Part shown: positions 8,431 through 17,460 of the stretch, piece by piece
Numbering within the stretch: the stretch's first letter is position 1
How the letters are laid out: every line of letters begins with the position of its first letter
NCBI GenBank assembly: GCA_038134525.1
Contig: JAYPVI010000002.1
Location: 62,001-126,000 of the forward strand
Reading direction: 5' to 3'
DNA length: 64,000 nt
Origin: GCA-002727735 sp038134525
Lineage (GTDB): Bacteria; Bacteroidota; Bacteroidia; Flavobacteriales_D; Parvicellaceae
The notes under the pieces: generated by a model
Databases searched by the model: none
Seen by the model: only the letters and a program-made list of their open reading frames with translations
Told to the model about the DNA's origin: nothing
Made by a program: the position numbers and the translations under genes

Positions 8431-8943
8431 TTATTTTCCTTCAACAGGAATTCCTAATTTTTTTCTAATCTTGTCACTAATATCTTCACCTCCAGCATAA
8501 AGCAAAGTGGTTACTTCATACACATAATCATAGCCTTCTTTTTCAGCTACTTCTTTAACTGCCGTGTTTACCTTAATCATGATTTGTTGTAACAACTCCT
8601 GTTCTTTTTGTTGTAAACTAGCTTGAGCTTCGTATGCTTTTTTCTCATAATTCTGCTGTCTTTCCATCAAGTCAGTTTCTTTTCGTTTTCTTGTATCTTC
8701 TGACATTCCATTTTTATTTTGCTCATAATCCTGAGCAAACTCAACTATCAGCTTCTGATACATTTCTAACTCCTTTGATAAATCACTGTTGAAACTTTCG
8801 AGATCCTTTCTTGCTGATTCATAGTCAGGAAGTTCTTGCATGATCAACTGCGAATTCACGTGTCCTAATTTTTGTGCGTTTAGACCCAAACCTGCGATCA
8901 TTATGCACCCAACAACTACGTATTTAATTGTTTTATTCATCAT
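8431..8943 (-). CDS. Skp/OmpH-family periplasmic chaperone (copy 1)
   Basis: 170 residues with a signal peptide (about 1-23, ending GLNAQ), a short strand K-L-G-H-V-N-S typical of the Skp body, then a long charged helical tentacle region (about 40-135) and a C-terminal strand. Skp holds unfolded outer-membrane proteins in the periplasm for delivery to BamA. Its ATG overlaps the stop of the second copy by 4 bases (ATGA), and a terminator follows directly. The two copies differ clearly in sequence, so they are an old duplication. Confidence 0.85.
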   Translation of the reverse strand: MMNKTIKYVVVGCIMIAGLGLNAQKLGHVNSQLIMQELPDYESARKDLESFNSDLSKELEMYQKLIVEFAQDYEQNKNGMSEDTRKRKETDLMERQQNYEKKAYEAQASLQQKEQELLQQIMIKVNTAVKEVAEKEGYDYVYEVTTLLYAGGEDISDKIRKKLGIPVEGK

Positions 8944-9458
8944 TTATTTTTTAGTTTTCTAATTATATCGTCACTTTTATCAAATTTAGGATCTGCAAAC
9001 AAGATGTTGGAATGTTTACTTTTATCCAGTACAAAGCTATAATTATTATCTTCTGCTAAAGATTCAATAGCCTTATATATTTTTCTTTGTATAGGTTGAA
9101 TCAACTCTTTTCTTTTTTTAAAAAGATCACCACCTACTCCAAATTTTTTACTTTGATAAGTTCTAATTTCTATAATCAAGTCTTCTATTTCTTTTTCGCG
9201 TTCCTTTTTTGTTTCGTCTGGAAGTAGAATTTCATTTTTCTTTAAATCATTTTTCTTCTTTTCTAGAAGATCATTTTTAAGCTTAATCTCATTTTGCCAT
9301 TTTTCTGAAAGGTCATCAATTTGTTTCTGTGCTTTTTGATAACTTTCCATTTGATCTAAGATGTATTCGGAATCTACGAATGCAAATTTCTGGGCATTTA
9401 CAAAATGAATTGAAAATGAAATTAAAAATACGATGGCTATTCTATAGAGATATTTCAT
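8940..9458 (-). CDS. Skp/OmpH-family periplasmic chaperone (copy 2)
   Basis: 172 residues from ATG 9458. This start gives the compact signal peptide MKYLYRIAIVFLI...VNA and a 4-base gap after bamA; an in-frame TTG at 9476 would add six residues and overlap bamA. Layout as in copy 1: beta core motif K-F-A-F-V-D-S, then a Lys/Glu-rich coiled coil (about 45-125) and a short C-terminal strand. Position directly downstream of bamA supports a role in outer-membrane protein biogenesis. Confidence 0.85.
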   Translation of the reverse strand: MKYLYRIAIVFLISFSIHFVNAQKFAFVDSEYILDQMESYQKAQKQIDDLSEKWQNEIKLKNDLLEKKKNDLKKNEILLPDETKKEREKEIEDLIIEIRTYQSKKFGVGGDLFKKRKELIQPIQRKIYKAIESLAEDNNYSFVLDKSKHSNILFADPKFDKSDDIIRKLKNK

Positions 9459-9462
9459 TGAA

Positions 9463-12018
9463 TTATAGTTCTCCAATATTCATGCCAATTGTAAAATGAA
9501 ATTGACCACGATACCCATTGGCATTAATCTGAGCATTGTGATTCACCTCTCCTGCAGCTCCAGGATCAAGAGCATCAAAACCAAAACCATAATCTAATCC
9601 TAGTAATCCAAACATCGGCAAGAAAATCCTAACACCAAGACCCGCAGATCTTTTCACTTTGAATGGATTATACTTTTTATAATCGTTCCATGAGTTTCCT
9701 GCTTCTAAAAAACTCAGTAAATAAATAGTAGCAGAAGGATTCAAACTAACAGGATACCTTAACTCCATGGTATACTTACTAATTAATCTATCTCCTGTAG
9801 AAGATGAAACTGTTTGTTCATCATATCCCCTTAGTGCAATGATTTCTCTTCCATCTAAATTAAATCCTGACAGTCCGCTTCCACCTAAGTAAAATCGTTC
9901 AAATGGTGGTGCACCTATATTCTTATTCCATCCATTTAGTAAACCAAAACCTAATCTTGCATTGACTACTAACTTTTTATCTTTTGAGATGGGTGTAAAC
10001 CAAGATGTAGTAAATTTCAACTTATTGTACTGTAGAAATTTATATTTTTCTTGATCGGTTAATGATCCATGATCAGTAAAGCCGTTTACCCTTGAGTATG
10101 GATATACACTAGTTTTTAATGTTAAAGAAACCGATGAACCACTCCTTGGATATAAGGGTTGGTCAATGCTATTTCTAGAAAAGTTCCATTTAAAATAAGG
10201 ATTATTAACATATCCATCAGAAAAACTAAAAACATTTCCAAAATTATTTAGCTCATAATACTGATAACCTAGTTCATAATACACACTAAAATAGTCATCT
10301 GGCCATTTTAATCGTTTTCCGAGTCCCATCGATACCCCTGTAATTTTAATTAATCTTCTATTAGGGTTTAACACTTTATTCCCTTCCGTATCTAAAGAGT
10401 CATTAATATGCTTTCTATCATAAGACTGAAGGGAATGATAGGCCGAAATTGTAAAAGAATTGGGTTTTTTACCCCCAAGCCAAGGTTCTGTAAATGACAT
10501 GTTATAGCTCTGGAAAAAATAACCACTTGATTGAGCTCTAATGCTTAATCGTTGACCATCTCCCGATGGTAGTGGAGACCACGCTCCTTTTTTAAAAAAC
10601 TTTTTAGCAGAAAAGTTGTTGAAAGAAACCCCTAGCGTACCTACAAGAGAATTATTTCCCCAACCCCCAGACAATTCAATTTGATCATTGGGCCTTTCTT
10701 CCACTACGTACTCAATGTCTACCGTGCCATCGTTAGGGTTTGGCATGGGGTTAACACCTAATTTCTCTGGATCAAAATACCCATTTTGGGCAAGCTGTCT
10801 TTGTGTTCTTATTATGGCATCACGAGAAAACAAATCTCCTGGATGAGTATACATGTCTCTAATGATAACATGATCACTTGTTTTGGTATTCCCCGAGACG
10901 TTAATGTTTTTTATCCTTGCCTGTTTACCTTCATAAATTTTAATTTCTAAATCTATCGAATCATTATCAACTCGTTTTTCAATCGGATTGACCTGAAAGA
11001 ATAGGTACCCATCATCCATATATAATGAACTGATATCTGTCCCATTAGGATTCATGAATAACTTAGTATCTAATGTGGATTTACTGTAGGGTGATCCTTT
11101 TTTAATTCCCAGTAAGGTATCCAAAAGTCCATTAGAATATTTTTTATTACCACTCCAATTTATAGAGCGGATATAATAAGCATTTCCCTCATCAATAGAC
11201 ATTTCTAGATTAAGTGACTCGTTGTCATAAAAGTAGACCGTATCATATGTGATCTTTACGTCTCTGTATGATAACTCATTATATTTATTAATGATCTTTT
11301 GCTTATCCTCTTCAAATAGAGAATATTGGAACTTAGATCGTTTATAAAATCTATACCACAATCGTTGTTTAGTATCCTTCATTAATCGCTTAATCTTATC
11401 ATCAGACAAAGCATAATTACCGTTAATAATGATTTCATTAATCTTAAACTTGTTCCCTTTATCAATATTGATTTTTAATATTTTACTATTGTTTACCAAC
11501 GTATCAGTGGTGGTAGTAATAAATGATTTTGCATTAAAATATCCCTTTCCTACAAAGTAATTTTTAGATATATTTTTTACTTTCATTAGTAAAGCATCTG
11601 TAATAATTTTACCACTATAAAGGTCAAGATCATCTCTTAATTGATCTGCTTCTGATTTAGAAATGCCTGAAAAACTATATCTGGACATGCGTTCTCTTTC
11701 TTGTACTCTAATTCTCAAAAACAAATTATCTCCTTGAGATTTATCTTTTAAAATTTCGACATGTTTAAAAATACCTTGTTCCCATAGTTTATCAATGGCA
11801 TTTGAAATTTTCTCTCCCGGAATTAAAATTCTCTCACCCCTAATTAAACCTGATTTCTGAATAATCATATCATGGTCGAAATGAACACCTCCATCAACCG
11901 TGATAGCCGCTAGGGTATACTCTCGAGGTGTACCATAATCCATGAAATTGTTTTGAGCAACATTTCCATTAATAAAAAAGCATAAAACACTTGCGATTAT
12001 TAATCTATAACTATTCAT
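9463..12018 (-). CDS. bamA: Outer-membrane protein assembly factor BamA
   Basis: 851 residues: signal peptide (about 1-21), POTRA repeats (about 28-440; the chain contains repeated G-x-x-x-I-x-x-x-x-I and GNxxxSDxxI elements) and a 16-strand beta-barrel domain (about 460-851) with the lid/strand features LGGSGLSGF and LRGYDEQ. BamA folds and inserts barrel proteins into the outer membrane. The chain ends GMNIGEL, so the last residue is Leu rather than the Phe/Trp common in proteobacterial barrels. It overlaps uppS by 8 bases and precedes two Skp genes. Confidence 0.93.
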   Translation of the reverse strand: MNSYRLIIASVLCFFINGNVAQNNFMDYGTPREYTLAAITVDGGVHFDHDMIIQKSGLIRGERILIPGEKISNAIDKLWEQGIFKHVEILKDKSQGDNLFLRIRVQERERMSRYSFSGISKSEADQLRDDLDLYSGKIITDALLMKVKNISKNYFVGKGYFNAKSFITTTTDTLVNNSKILKINIDKGNKFKINEIIINGNYALSDDKIKRLMKDTKQRLWYRFYKRSKFQYSLFEEDKQKIINKYNELSYRDVKITYDTVYFYDNESLNLEMSIDEGNAYYIRSINWSGNKKYSNGLLDTLLGIKKGSPYSKSTLDTKLFMNPNGTDISSLYMDDGYLFFQVNPIEKRVDNDSIDLEIKIYEGKQARIKNINVSGNTKTSDHVIIRDMYTHPGDLFSRDAIIRTQRQLAQNGYFDPEKLGVNPMPNPNDGTVDIEYVVEERPNDQIELSGGWGNNSLVGTLGVSFNNFSAKKFFKKGAWSPLPSGDGQRLSIRAQSSGYFFQSYNMSFTEPWLGGKKPNSFTISAYHSLQSYDRKHINDSLDTEGNKVLNPNRRLIKITGVSMGLGKRLKWPDDYFSVYYELGYQYYELNNFGNVFSFSDGYVNNPYFKWNFSRNSIDQPLYPRSGSSVSLTLKTSVYPYSRVNGFTDHGSLTDQEKYKFLQYNKLKFTTSWFTPISKDKKLVVNARLGFGLLNGWNKNIGAPPFERFYLGGSGLSGFNLDGREIIALRGYDEQTVSSSTGDRLISKYTMELRYPVSLNPSATIYLLSFLEAGNSWNDYKKYNPFKVKRSAGLGVRIFLPMFGLLGLDYGFGFDALDPGAAGEVNHNAQINANGYRGQFHFTIGMNIGEL

Positions 12019-12754
12019 TCACAATTTGTTCTGATGTTTTACCAAATCTTCGTTCTCTGTCTTGATAATCTTTAATGGCCCTGTAGAAATGTTCTTTTTT
12101 AAAATCAGGCCATAATGTTTCCGTAAAATACAATTCAGTATACGCAAGCTGCCACATTAAAAAGTTACTCACTCTGTTCTCACCACTTGTCCGAATCAAA
12201 AGTTCAGGATCTGGGAAATTTGAGGTACTTAAATAAGAACTAATTAAGTCTTCGTTTATTGTATCTACATCCAACTTACCTGAAATGGATTCAGAAGCCA
12301 TCGTTTTTACCGCTTGGGCAATTTCCCATCTAGAACTGTAACTCAAAGCTAGAATTAAAGTAATTCTATCGTTGTTTTTTGTTCTTTCTTTCGCTTGAGT
12401 CAATGCATCTTGACAAGAAGTTGGAAGTATGCTTGTGTTTCCTATTGTTTCTAGCTTAACCCCTTTTTCATTTAATTCTTCCACCTCATCGTAAATCGCT
12501 TTTACTAACAAATCCATTAAGGCTGCAACCTCTTCTTTTGGCCTATTCCAATTTTCAGTACTAAAAGCATAAAGTGTAAGATATTGTACCCCAATTTCAA
12601 CAGCTGCAGTTAATGACTCTCTTACAGACTCGACCCCATTGGTATGACCAAATATCCTCATCTCTCCTTTTTTCTTTGCCCACCTTCCATTACCATCCAT
12701 TATGATAGCTACGTGTTTTGGAATATTAGTTGTATCAAGGGAAAGGTCATTCAT
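12011..12754 (-). CDS. uppS: Isoprenyl transferase (undecaprenyl diphosphate synthase)
   Basis: 247 residues, the normal length. The cis-prenyltransferase signature MDGNGRWA starts at 19, with catalytic Asp20. YAFSTENWNRP and the C-terminal RTSGENRVSNFLMWQ and ERRFGK motifs follow. The enzyme extends farnesyl diphosphate with cis isoprene units to the C55 lipid carrier used for peptidoglycan and O-antigen. It lies between the DUF6089 gene and bamA and overlaps bamA by 8 bases. Confidence 0.95.
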   Translation of the reverse strand: MNDLSLDTTNIPKHVAIIMDGNGRWAKKKGEMRIFGHTNGVESVRESLTAAVEIGVQYLTLYAFSTENWNRPKEEVAALMDLLVKAIYDEVEELNEKGVKLETIGNTSILPTSCQDALTQAKERTKNNDRITLILALSYSSRWEIAQAVKTMASESISGKLDVDTINEDLISSYLSTSNFPDPELLIRTSGENRVSNFLMWQLAYTELYFTETLWPDFKKEHFYRAIKDYQDRERRFGKTSEQIVNE

Positions 12755-12799
12755 AAAGCAGCGCGAATTTCATTAAAATTGATGAAAAAAAGAAATATT

Positions 12800-13633
12800 T
12801 TACCAACTTGGACAAGTTGAATCACTAAAGAATTCATATGTGAGGGTGAAACCAAAAACAGTATACCAATCATTATCAGAAGGATTACCTCTCTGTAGAC
12901 CGTAACTAGACTGACTAATACCCTCAGGGGTTCTGGCTCGATCACTTAGAACTCGTGCCAATGTACCTGATTCTGCTTCTAAGACAGATAGATTAGGGTA
13001 TAAACCACTAACATCATCTAAATAGTCTGTAAACGTTTTTCTAATTCCATACTCCATAGCAAAAGAGGAGTGATGACTTAAATTAACTTTTATTCCTATA
13101 CCAAAAGGAATAACAATTTGATTCAATGAATATTTTTTTTGATTAGTTAATGTTGTTTCTTGCCCCTCTGTACCCAATGGTTGTAATTCGATCCATTCAC
13201 CATTATAAAGGGTTTTTGGATTCATCCTCATGATATTGATTCCACCCATAAAATAAGGCGTCCCAAAAGCAGATTTGGTTGTATTATTCTGACCTGGATG
13301 AAATTTAAAAAAGTCTATTTCTATAACTGGTCCAAATTCAATTACGGATGATTTAAAACTTAAATTGCGATTGAGTTGTTGAAGATTCCCTGATTTAAAA
13401 TCATCTGCTTTGACTCGGCTGTAAAGCAATTGAAAACGCATAGATATCCTGTCGTTGGGGAAATCTTGTTTAAAAATTCCACCAAGTGAATAATCTGTTT
13501 GACTAAAATGAATTCTATTTAAATCCCCTCTATAGTAGGCACCTCCTGCAAAAACACCAAATTCTTTTACCTGAGCCGATAAAGAGCTAAGGGATAGGGA
13601 AAGAATAAAGATTTGAAAAACTAACTTGTTCAC
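12800..13633 (-). CDS. DUF6089-type outer-membrane protein
   Basis: 277 residues with signal peptide (about 1-20, ending SLSAQ) followed by an Opa/OmpW-like pattern of alternating hydrophobic residues, glycine turns and an aromatic-rich C-terminus, consistent with an eight-strand barrel. I recall proteins of this type (DUF6089) next to uppS and bamA in many Bacteroidota; their function is unknown. The in-frame start is GTG at 13633-13631; an ATG overlapping it is in another frame. A perfect 7-bp inverted repeat (12804-12819) covers the last codons. Confidence 0.75.
   Translation of the reverse strand: MNKLVFQIFILSLSLSSLSAQVKEFGVFAGGAYYRGDLNRIHFSQTDYSLGGIFKQDFPNDRISMRFQLLYSRVKADDFKSGNLQQLNRNLSFKSSVIEFGPVIEIDFFKFHPGQNNTTKSAFGTPYFMGGINIMRMNPKTLYNGEWIELQPLGTEGQETTLTNQKKYSLNQIVIPFGIGIKVNLSHHSSFAMEYGIRKTFTDYLDDVSGLYPNLSVLEAESGTLARVLSDRARTPEGISQSSYGLQRGNPSDNDWYTVFGFTLTYEFFSDSTCPSW
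12804..12819 (-). repeat. Perfect inverted repeat over the 3' end of the DUF6089 gene
   Basis: CAACTTG (12804-12810) and CAAGTTG (12813-12819) pair perfectly with a 2-base loop, starting one base inside the stop codon on the coding strand. On the minus strand a T-rich stretch follows at 12797-12785, about 6 bases beyond the stem. It could be a partial terminator or an mRNA 3' stabiliser ahead of uppS; the spacing is not that of a standard terminator. Confidence 0.4.
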
Positions 13634-13644
13634 ATGTTAAAGGT

Positions 13645-13671
13645 AAAAAACTTAACATTTATAAACGTTAA
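13645..13671 (-). terminator. Possible AT-rich terminator/attenuator between nadK and the DUF6089 gene
   Basis: TTAAC (13652-13656) pairs with GTTAA (13667-13671), with inner TTTATAAA self-complementarity and one G-T pair. On the minus strand it is followed by G and six T. The stem has few G-C pairs, so it is likely leaky. Confidence 0.4.
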
Positions 13672-13676
13672 AAAAA

Positions 13677-14564
13677 CTAATTTCTAGAATCTTTTCCCCA
13701 AAATAATTTATTTCTGATGGTTTTAAAGAAATTTTGATCTTCTAACTCAATCAAACTTAATGTAAAATCTGCTTTTCTTAGTTGAATGGGTTTGTTGTTA
13801 TCTATGGTAACCGATCTACTATCCATAGTTAATAAAAATTGACCTTCTCTAGATTCTGCCCTCAATGCAATCTTTTCATTATCACTGACTACCATGGGCC
13901 TCAAATTTAAATTATGAGGGGAAACTGGAGTGATAACAAAATTATCAGAACCTGGTGTTAGTATGGGTCCTCCACAAGACAATGAATATGCTGTTGAACC
14001 AGTTGGGGTAGCAATTATTAATCCATCAGCCCAATACGTATTTAAATAACGATCATTTATTTCCGCATGAATTTTTAACATTGAAGAAGAATCTTTTTTG
14101 ATCAATGTGATTTCATTGAGTGCAAATTGACAAGGCTTGTTAAACAATTCCATTGAGTTATTTATCTGCAACAATGTTCTTTTGTCTATCTTAAATTTCC
14201 TGTTTGAAATGGCTAGTACGGCTTGATCGATGTCATCTTGAGTAATATTGGCTAAAAAACCTAATCTACCCGCATTTATTCCTAAAATAGGAATTCGACT
14301 GTCTTTAATCATGGTAGCCGTATCAAGAAATGTACCATCTCCTCCAAAACTTATCAATATATCGACTGGGATTTTTAGTAAATCATTATCACCAAATATT
14401 CTTTCTTTTTGATCTGTTGAATTAAACAGATTATTATGATTAGTTAAATTTTTATGAAAATACAAATCTGCATTCACCTTCTCCCTTAATGATGAAACCA
14501 ATCTTTCTAAAAATGGTAAATTATTATCGCTTATGGATTTGCCATAAATACCTATTTTTTTCAT
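13677..14564 (-). CDS. nadK: NAD kinase
   Basis: 295 residues. The diagnostic GGDGT motif is at 74-78 (Asp76), followed by a GINAGRLGFLA segment near 96-106, an N-E-I/T nucleotide-binding region near 150 and the TPTGSTAYSLSCGGPI motif near 184-200. It phosphorylates NAD to NADP with ATP. The ATG overlaps the CBS-protein stop (ATGA), so both are translated together. A weak terminator-like hairpin separates it from the next gene. Confidence 0.95.
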   Translation of the reverse strand: MKKIGIYGKSISDNNLPFLERLVSSLREKVNADLYFHKNLTNHNNLFNSTDQKERIFGDNDLLKIPVDILISFGGDGTFLDTATMIKDSRIPILGINAGRLGFLANITQDDIDQAVLAISNRKFKIDKRTLLQINNSMELFNKPCQFALNEITLIKKDSSSMLKIHAEINDRYLNTYWADGLIIATPTGSTAYSLSCGGPILTPGSDNFVITPVSPHNLNLRPMVVSDNEKIALRAESREGQFLLTMDSRSVTIDNNKPIQLRKADFTLSLIELEDQNFFKTIRNKLFWGKDSRN

Positions 14565-15229
14565 AAATCAATATTCAAATAATTCATAAGGTGGTCATAT
14601 CTATCTCTATACTCATTTGTTGTTTCATCATCAGTATATAACTCGAATATATGATATTCATATCTTGAAAAAGTTTGAAGAACAGGACCTAATTTACTTT
14701 GATTAATTTTAATAGTGACCCTAAGTTGATTACTATCAGATACTGTTTCTGTGTAAAATCCTAAAATCTTAGCATTATTGGTTTCTACAATTTGTGCTAT
14801 TTGAGACATCTGATAATCAAAATCGTTCATCTGCAATACAATTATTGCTCCTGACTGATTAAAACCTGTATGTAATGCGATCATATTCATAAGATGAGTT
14901 GAAGAAATGGATCCAAGAAAATCATTATGATCACCAACAACTGGAATTAATGTTAAATGATGATTGGCCATCATTTGAATTACTTTGTACATGTGAGCTG
15001 TTTCTTTTACAGCGTTTTGCTGCCAGATGATGCTTAATTTACTGATATCATCACTTATGGTATTATGGTCAAGGATCATTTCATCTGAAATTAGGCCTAT
15101 ATACTTACCTTCTTTAACAACAGGCAGGTGCTTTACCATAAATTCATCCATCCAGGAAAGTGCTTTTTCCATGCTTTCTTCAGGAAGAATCGGGGGGACT
15201 TCATTATGTATTAACTCTTTTGCCTTCAT
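14561..15229 (-). CDS. CBS-domain protein with C-terminal ACT-like region
   Basis: 222 residues with no signal peptide. Two CBS repeats fill about residues 5-120 (HLPVVKEGKYIGLIS and LTLIPVVGDHNDFLGSIS are the second strands). A C-terminal part (about 130-210) has the beta-alpha-beta pattern of an ACT-like regulatory domain. CBS pairs bind adenine nucleotides, and the gene overlaps nadK, so a role in sensing adenylate or NAD(P) state is a reasonable but unproven inference. It is the first gene of the minus-strand envelope block and has its own predicted promoter box. Confidence 0.8.
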   Translation of the reverse strand: MKAKELIHNEVPPILPEESMEKALSWMDEFMVKHLPVVKEGKYIGLISDEMILDHNTISDDISKLSIIWQQNAVKETAHMYKVIQMMANHHLTLIPVVGDHNDFLGSISSTHLMNMIALHTGFNQSGAIIVLQMNDFDYQMSQIAQIVETNNAKILGFYTETVSDSNQLRVTIKINQSKLGPVLQTFSRYEYHIFELYTDDETTNEYRDRYDHLMNYLNIDL

Positions 15230-15238
15230 CTATACAAT

Positions 15239-15246
15239 CAAAAATA
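15239..15246 (-). promoter_or_regulatory. Predicted -7 box for the CBS-nadK operon
   Basis: Minus-strand TATTTTTG matches TAnnTTTG and ends 9 bases before the ATG at 15229. It is divergent from the pdxJ box at 15280-15287. Confidence 0.5.
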
Positions 15247-15279
15247 CAACTAAACTTATTAAGAAAATAAATTGTCTTT

Positions 15280-15287
15280 TAATTTTG
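15280..15287 (+). promoter_or_regulatory. Predicted -7 box for pdxJ
   Basis: TAATTTTG matches TAnnTTTG and ends 8 bases before the pdxJ ATG at 15296. It also explains why in-frame codons upstream of 15296 are not used: they lie across the promoter. Confidence 0.55.
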
Positions 15288-15295
15288 CAAGAATT

Positions 15296-16012
15296 ATGAC
15301 CAGACTTAGTGTTAATATTAACAAGATAGCTACCCTCAGAAATGCAAGAGGGGGAAACACACCAGATTTAATAAAACATGCTCTTGATTTAGAAAAATTT
15401 GGTGCACAAGGTATTACAGTTCACCCAAGACCAGATGAAAGACACATCAGATATGAAGATGTAAGATCGCTTAAAAAAGTTTTGACTGTTGAATTTAATA
15501 TTGAAGGAAATCCAAAAGAAACTTCATTTGTAGATTTAGTTTTAGAAACTTTACCTGATCAGGTAACATTAGTGCCAGATAATACTTCCCAATTAACTTC
15601 TGATCATGGATGGGACACCATTAAAGAAAAAGATTATTTATTAGAAATTATTTCTCTATTTAAGTCAAAAAATATAAGAACTTCCATATTTGTTGATCCT
15701 GATGAAAAAATGATTGATGGAGCAGCAAAACTCAATACGGATCGTATTGAACTTTATACGGAAAAATATGCAGCTAACTACAAGAAAAATCCAGAAGAGG
15801 CAATTAAAGACTACACTTTAGCTGCACAATTGGCTAACAAATTAGGAATAGGAATAAATGCTGGGCACGATTTAAATTTAGAAAATCTAACGTATTTTAA
15901 TTCACAAATTGAGAACTTATTAGAAGTATCCATTGGTCATGCTTTAATAGCTGACGCACTCTATTTTGGTATGGAAAATACTGTAAATATGTATCTAAGT
16001 AGATTGAGATAA
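15296..16012 (+). CDS. pdxJ: Pyridoxine 5'-phosphate synthase
   Basis: 238 residues from ATG 15296, the usual PdxJ length. The chain opens with LSVNINKIATLRNARG, the characteristic N-terminal strand and substrate loop, followed by GAQGITVHPRPDERHI near 38-53, FNIEGNP near 67 and the C-terminal GINAGHDLNLENL and SIGHALIADAL phosphate-binding segments. It condenses deoxyxylulose phosphate with aminoacetone phosphate in vitamin B6 synthesis. Its TAA shares one base with the next ATG (TAATG). Confidence 0.95.
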   Translation: MTRLSVNINKIATLRNARGGNTPDLIKHALDLEKFGAQGITVHPRPDERHIRYEDVRSLKKVLTVEFNIEGNPKETSFVDLVLETLPDQVTLVPDNTSQLTSDHGWDTIKEKDYLLEIISLFKSKNIRTSIFVDPDEKMIDGAAKLNTDRIELYTEKYAANYKKNPEEAIKDYTLAAQLANKLGIGINAGHDLNLENLTYFNSQIENLLEVSIGHALIADALYFGMENTVNMYLSRLR

Positions 16013-16773
16013 TGAAACTACACTTTAAAAAAATAGGATCTGGTGATCCTCTTATGATTATTCATGGTCTTTTTGGTTCTTCAGATAATTGGGGGATGCT
16101 CGGTAAAAAATTTGCTGAAAAATTCACCGTTTATTTAATTGATCTTAGAAATCATGGTCGCTCACCTCATCATTCTGTAATGAACTATGAATCCATGGCT
16201 GAAGATCTTTATGAACTCATTTTTGATGAAGGAATAAAAAATCCAGTTCTATTAGGACATTCAATGGGTGGTAAAACGGCTCTATACTTCAATGAAAAAT
16301 ACAATAATGTATTGAAAAAACTTATTGTGGCTGACATTGGTATAAAGTCTTATCCAATGCATCATGATGTCATTATTAAAGGACTTAAAAGTGTAAACTT
16401 AGAATCTATTTCATCAAGAAAAGAAGCTGCTGAATCTTTATCCAGTTTTGTAACTGAATTTGGAGTACAACAATTTTTACTTAAGAACCTTTATTGGATT
16501 GAAAAAGAAAAACTAGCTTGGCGAATGAATTTGAACATTATTATTGAAAATATGCATGAGATTTTAACTGAAATTAAAGTTGAAAACAACTTAACCGAAA
16601 CGCTATTTTTAAGAGGAGAATTATCGAATTACATTTTAGAGGATGATGTTTCTCAACTAAAAACGGCTTTACCAAATTCGATTGTTAAAACCATGAAAAA
16701 AGTAGGACATTGGTTGCATGCAGAAAATCCAAGTGAATTCTACGATCTCACTACATCGTTTATTGAAAAATAA
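16012..16773 (+). CDS. Alpha/beta-fold hydrolase (YbfF-like esterase)
   Basis: 253 residues. The oxyanion-hole HG pair is at 18-19, the nucleophile elbow GHSMGG at 82-87 with Ser84, and a C-terminal catalytic His in GHWLHAENP near 233-237. This matches the YbfF esterase group, which cleaves short acyl esters or acyl-CoA. It is translationally coupled to pdxJ by a one-base overlap, a pairing I recall in other flavobacteria; its true substrate is unknown. Confidence 0.85.
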   Translation: MKLHFKKIGSGDPLMIIHGLFGSSDNWGMLGKKFAEKFTVYLIDLRNHGRSPHHSVMNYESMAEDLYELIFDEGIKNPVLLGHSMGGKTALYFNEKYNNVLKKLIVADIGIKSYPMHHDVIIKGLKSVNLESISSRKEAAESLSSFVTEFGVQQFLLKNLYWIEKEKLAWRMNLNIIIENMHEILTEIKVENNLTETLFLRGELSNYILEDDVSQLKTALPNSIVKTMKKVGHWLHAENPSEFYDLTTSFIEK

Positions 16774-16792
16774 CGATTTTTATGTAGTTAGA

Positions 16793-17449
16793 TCACTTTG
16801 TATAAGTAGCTGTACATGTTCCTGAACCAGCTAATCCAGCATCATAATTGTAATTTATTACAATTTCATCTCCTGTATCATTAATGGTGCCCGTTCCAGA
16901 AAGTGTAACATCAAAAGATAACGGGGCCTGCCCTACAGAAAATACATTTTGAGGAATAGTTAGGGAATTACCCTCAATAGTACCTGTTATTTGACTAATG
17001 AATGTATTAAAATCATCTATAATAAACTCATTGGATGCATTTCCCTCAATAAAAGTCTGCGTATTATTTATTATGTCTTGTCCTAATAATTGACAGTCAT
17101 GACTTACATTATAGGCACTTAGTAAAGAGCTGACACAAATTTCAACATTAACTATTCGACCAACAGTAGAAATATTACCATTTTCATCTGTAGAAGTGTA
17201 TGTAATAGTATAACTACCTACTGTACCACTATCTAAATTACTTGTAATATCTATTAAATCACTAATATCAACATCATAAGCATCAATAGACTGAATTCCT
17301 GGATCAACTAGTGTTTCTCCAAGGCAAAGATCCATTATAGCATCTCCCAAAAGTGTTAATTCTGGTGGAGTTTTCTTCTTGCCACAAGAAGAAAAAACCA
17401 TGACAGAAACTAAAACAATTAGAAATGTATTAAAATTTTTAACGTTCAT
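16793..17449 (-). CDS. Lipoprotein with DUF5011/Ig-like domain
   Basis: 218 residues. Signal peptide with lipobox VFSSC; Cys22 is the predicted lipid anchor. Residues about 30-105 form a DUF5011-type bacterial Ig-like domain (P-x-L-x-L-x-G ... G-x-Y-x-x-x-Y-x-x-x-D-x-x-G-N motif). The C-terminal half (about 108-218) is a beta-rich module of unknown type ending in a TCTATYTK strand. It is the last gene of a minus-strand operon with the two endonuclease/exonuclease/phosphatase-fold enzymes (11-base gap), so it may hold or present substrate at the cell surface. Confidence 0.75.
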   Translation of the reverse strand: MNVKNFNTFLIVLVSVMVFSSCGKKKTPPELTLLGDAIMDLCLGETLVDPGIQSIDAYDVDISDLIDITSNLDSGTVGSYTITYTSTDENGNISTVGRIVNVEICVSSLLSAYNVSHDCQLLGQDIINNTQTFIEGNASNEFIIDDFNTFISQITGTIEGNSLTIPQNVFSVGQAPLSFDVTLSGTGTINDTGDEIVINYNYDAGLAGSGTCTATYTK

Positions 17450-17460
17450 ATTTAATAAGT

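Noticed and set aside
8397..8444. Longer MurI N-terminus starting at 8444
   Set aside because: It would run through a terminator hairpin and overlap the skp coding end; ATG 8396 matches the normal MurI start.
12751..12945. Small minus-strand membrane-like reading frame of 64 codons
   Set aside because: It lies in another frame of the DUF6089 gene and has no independent support.
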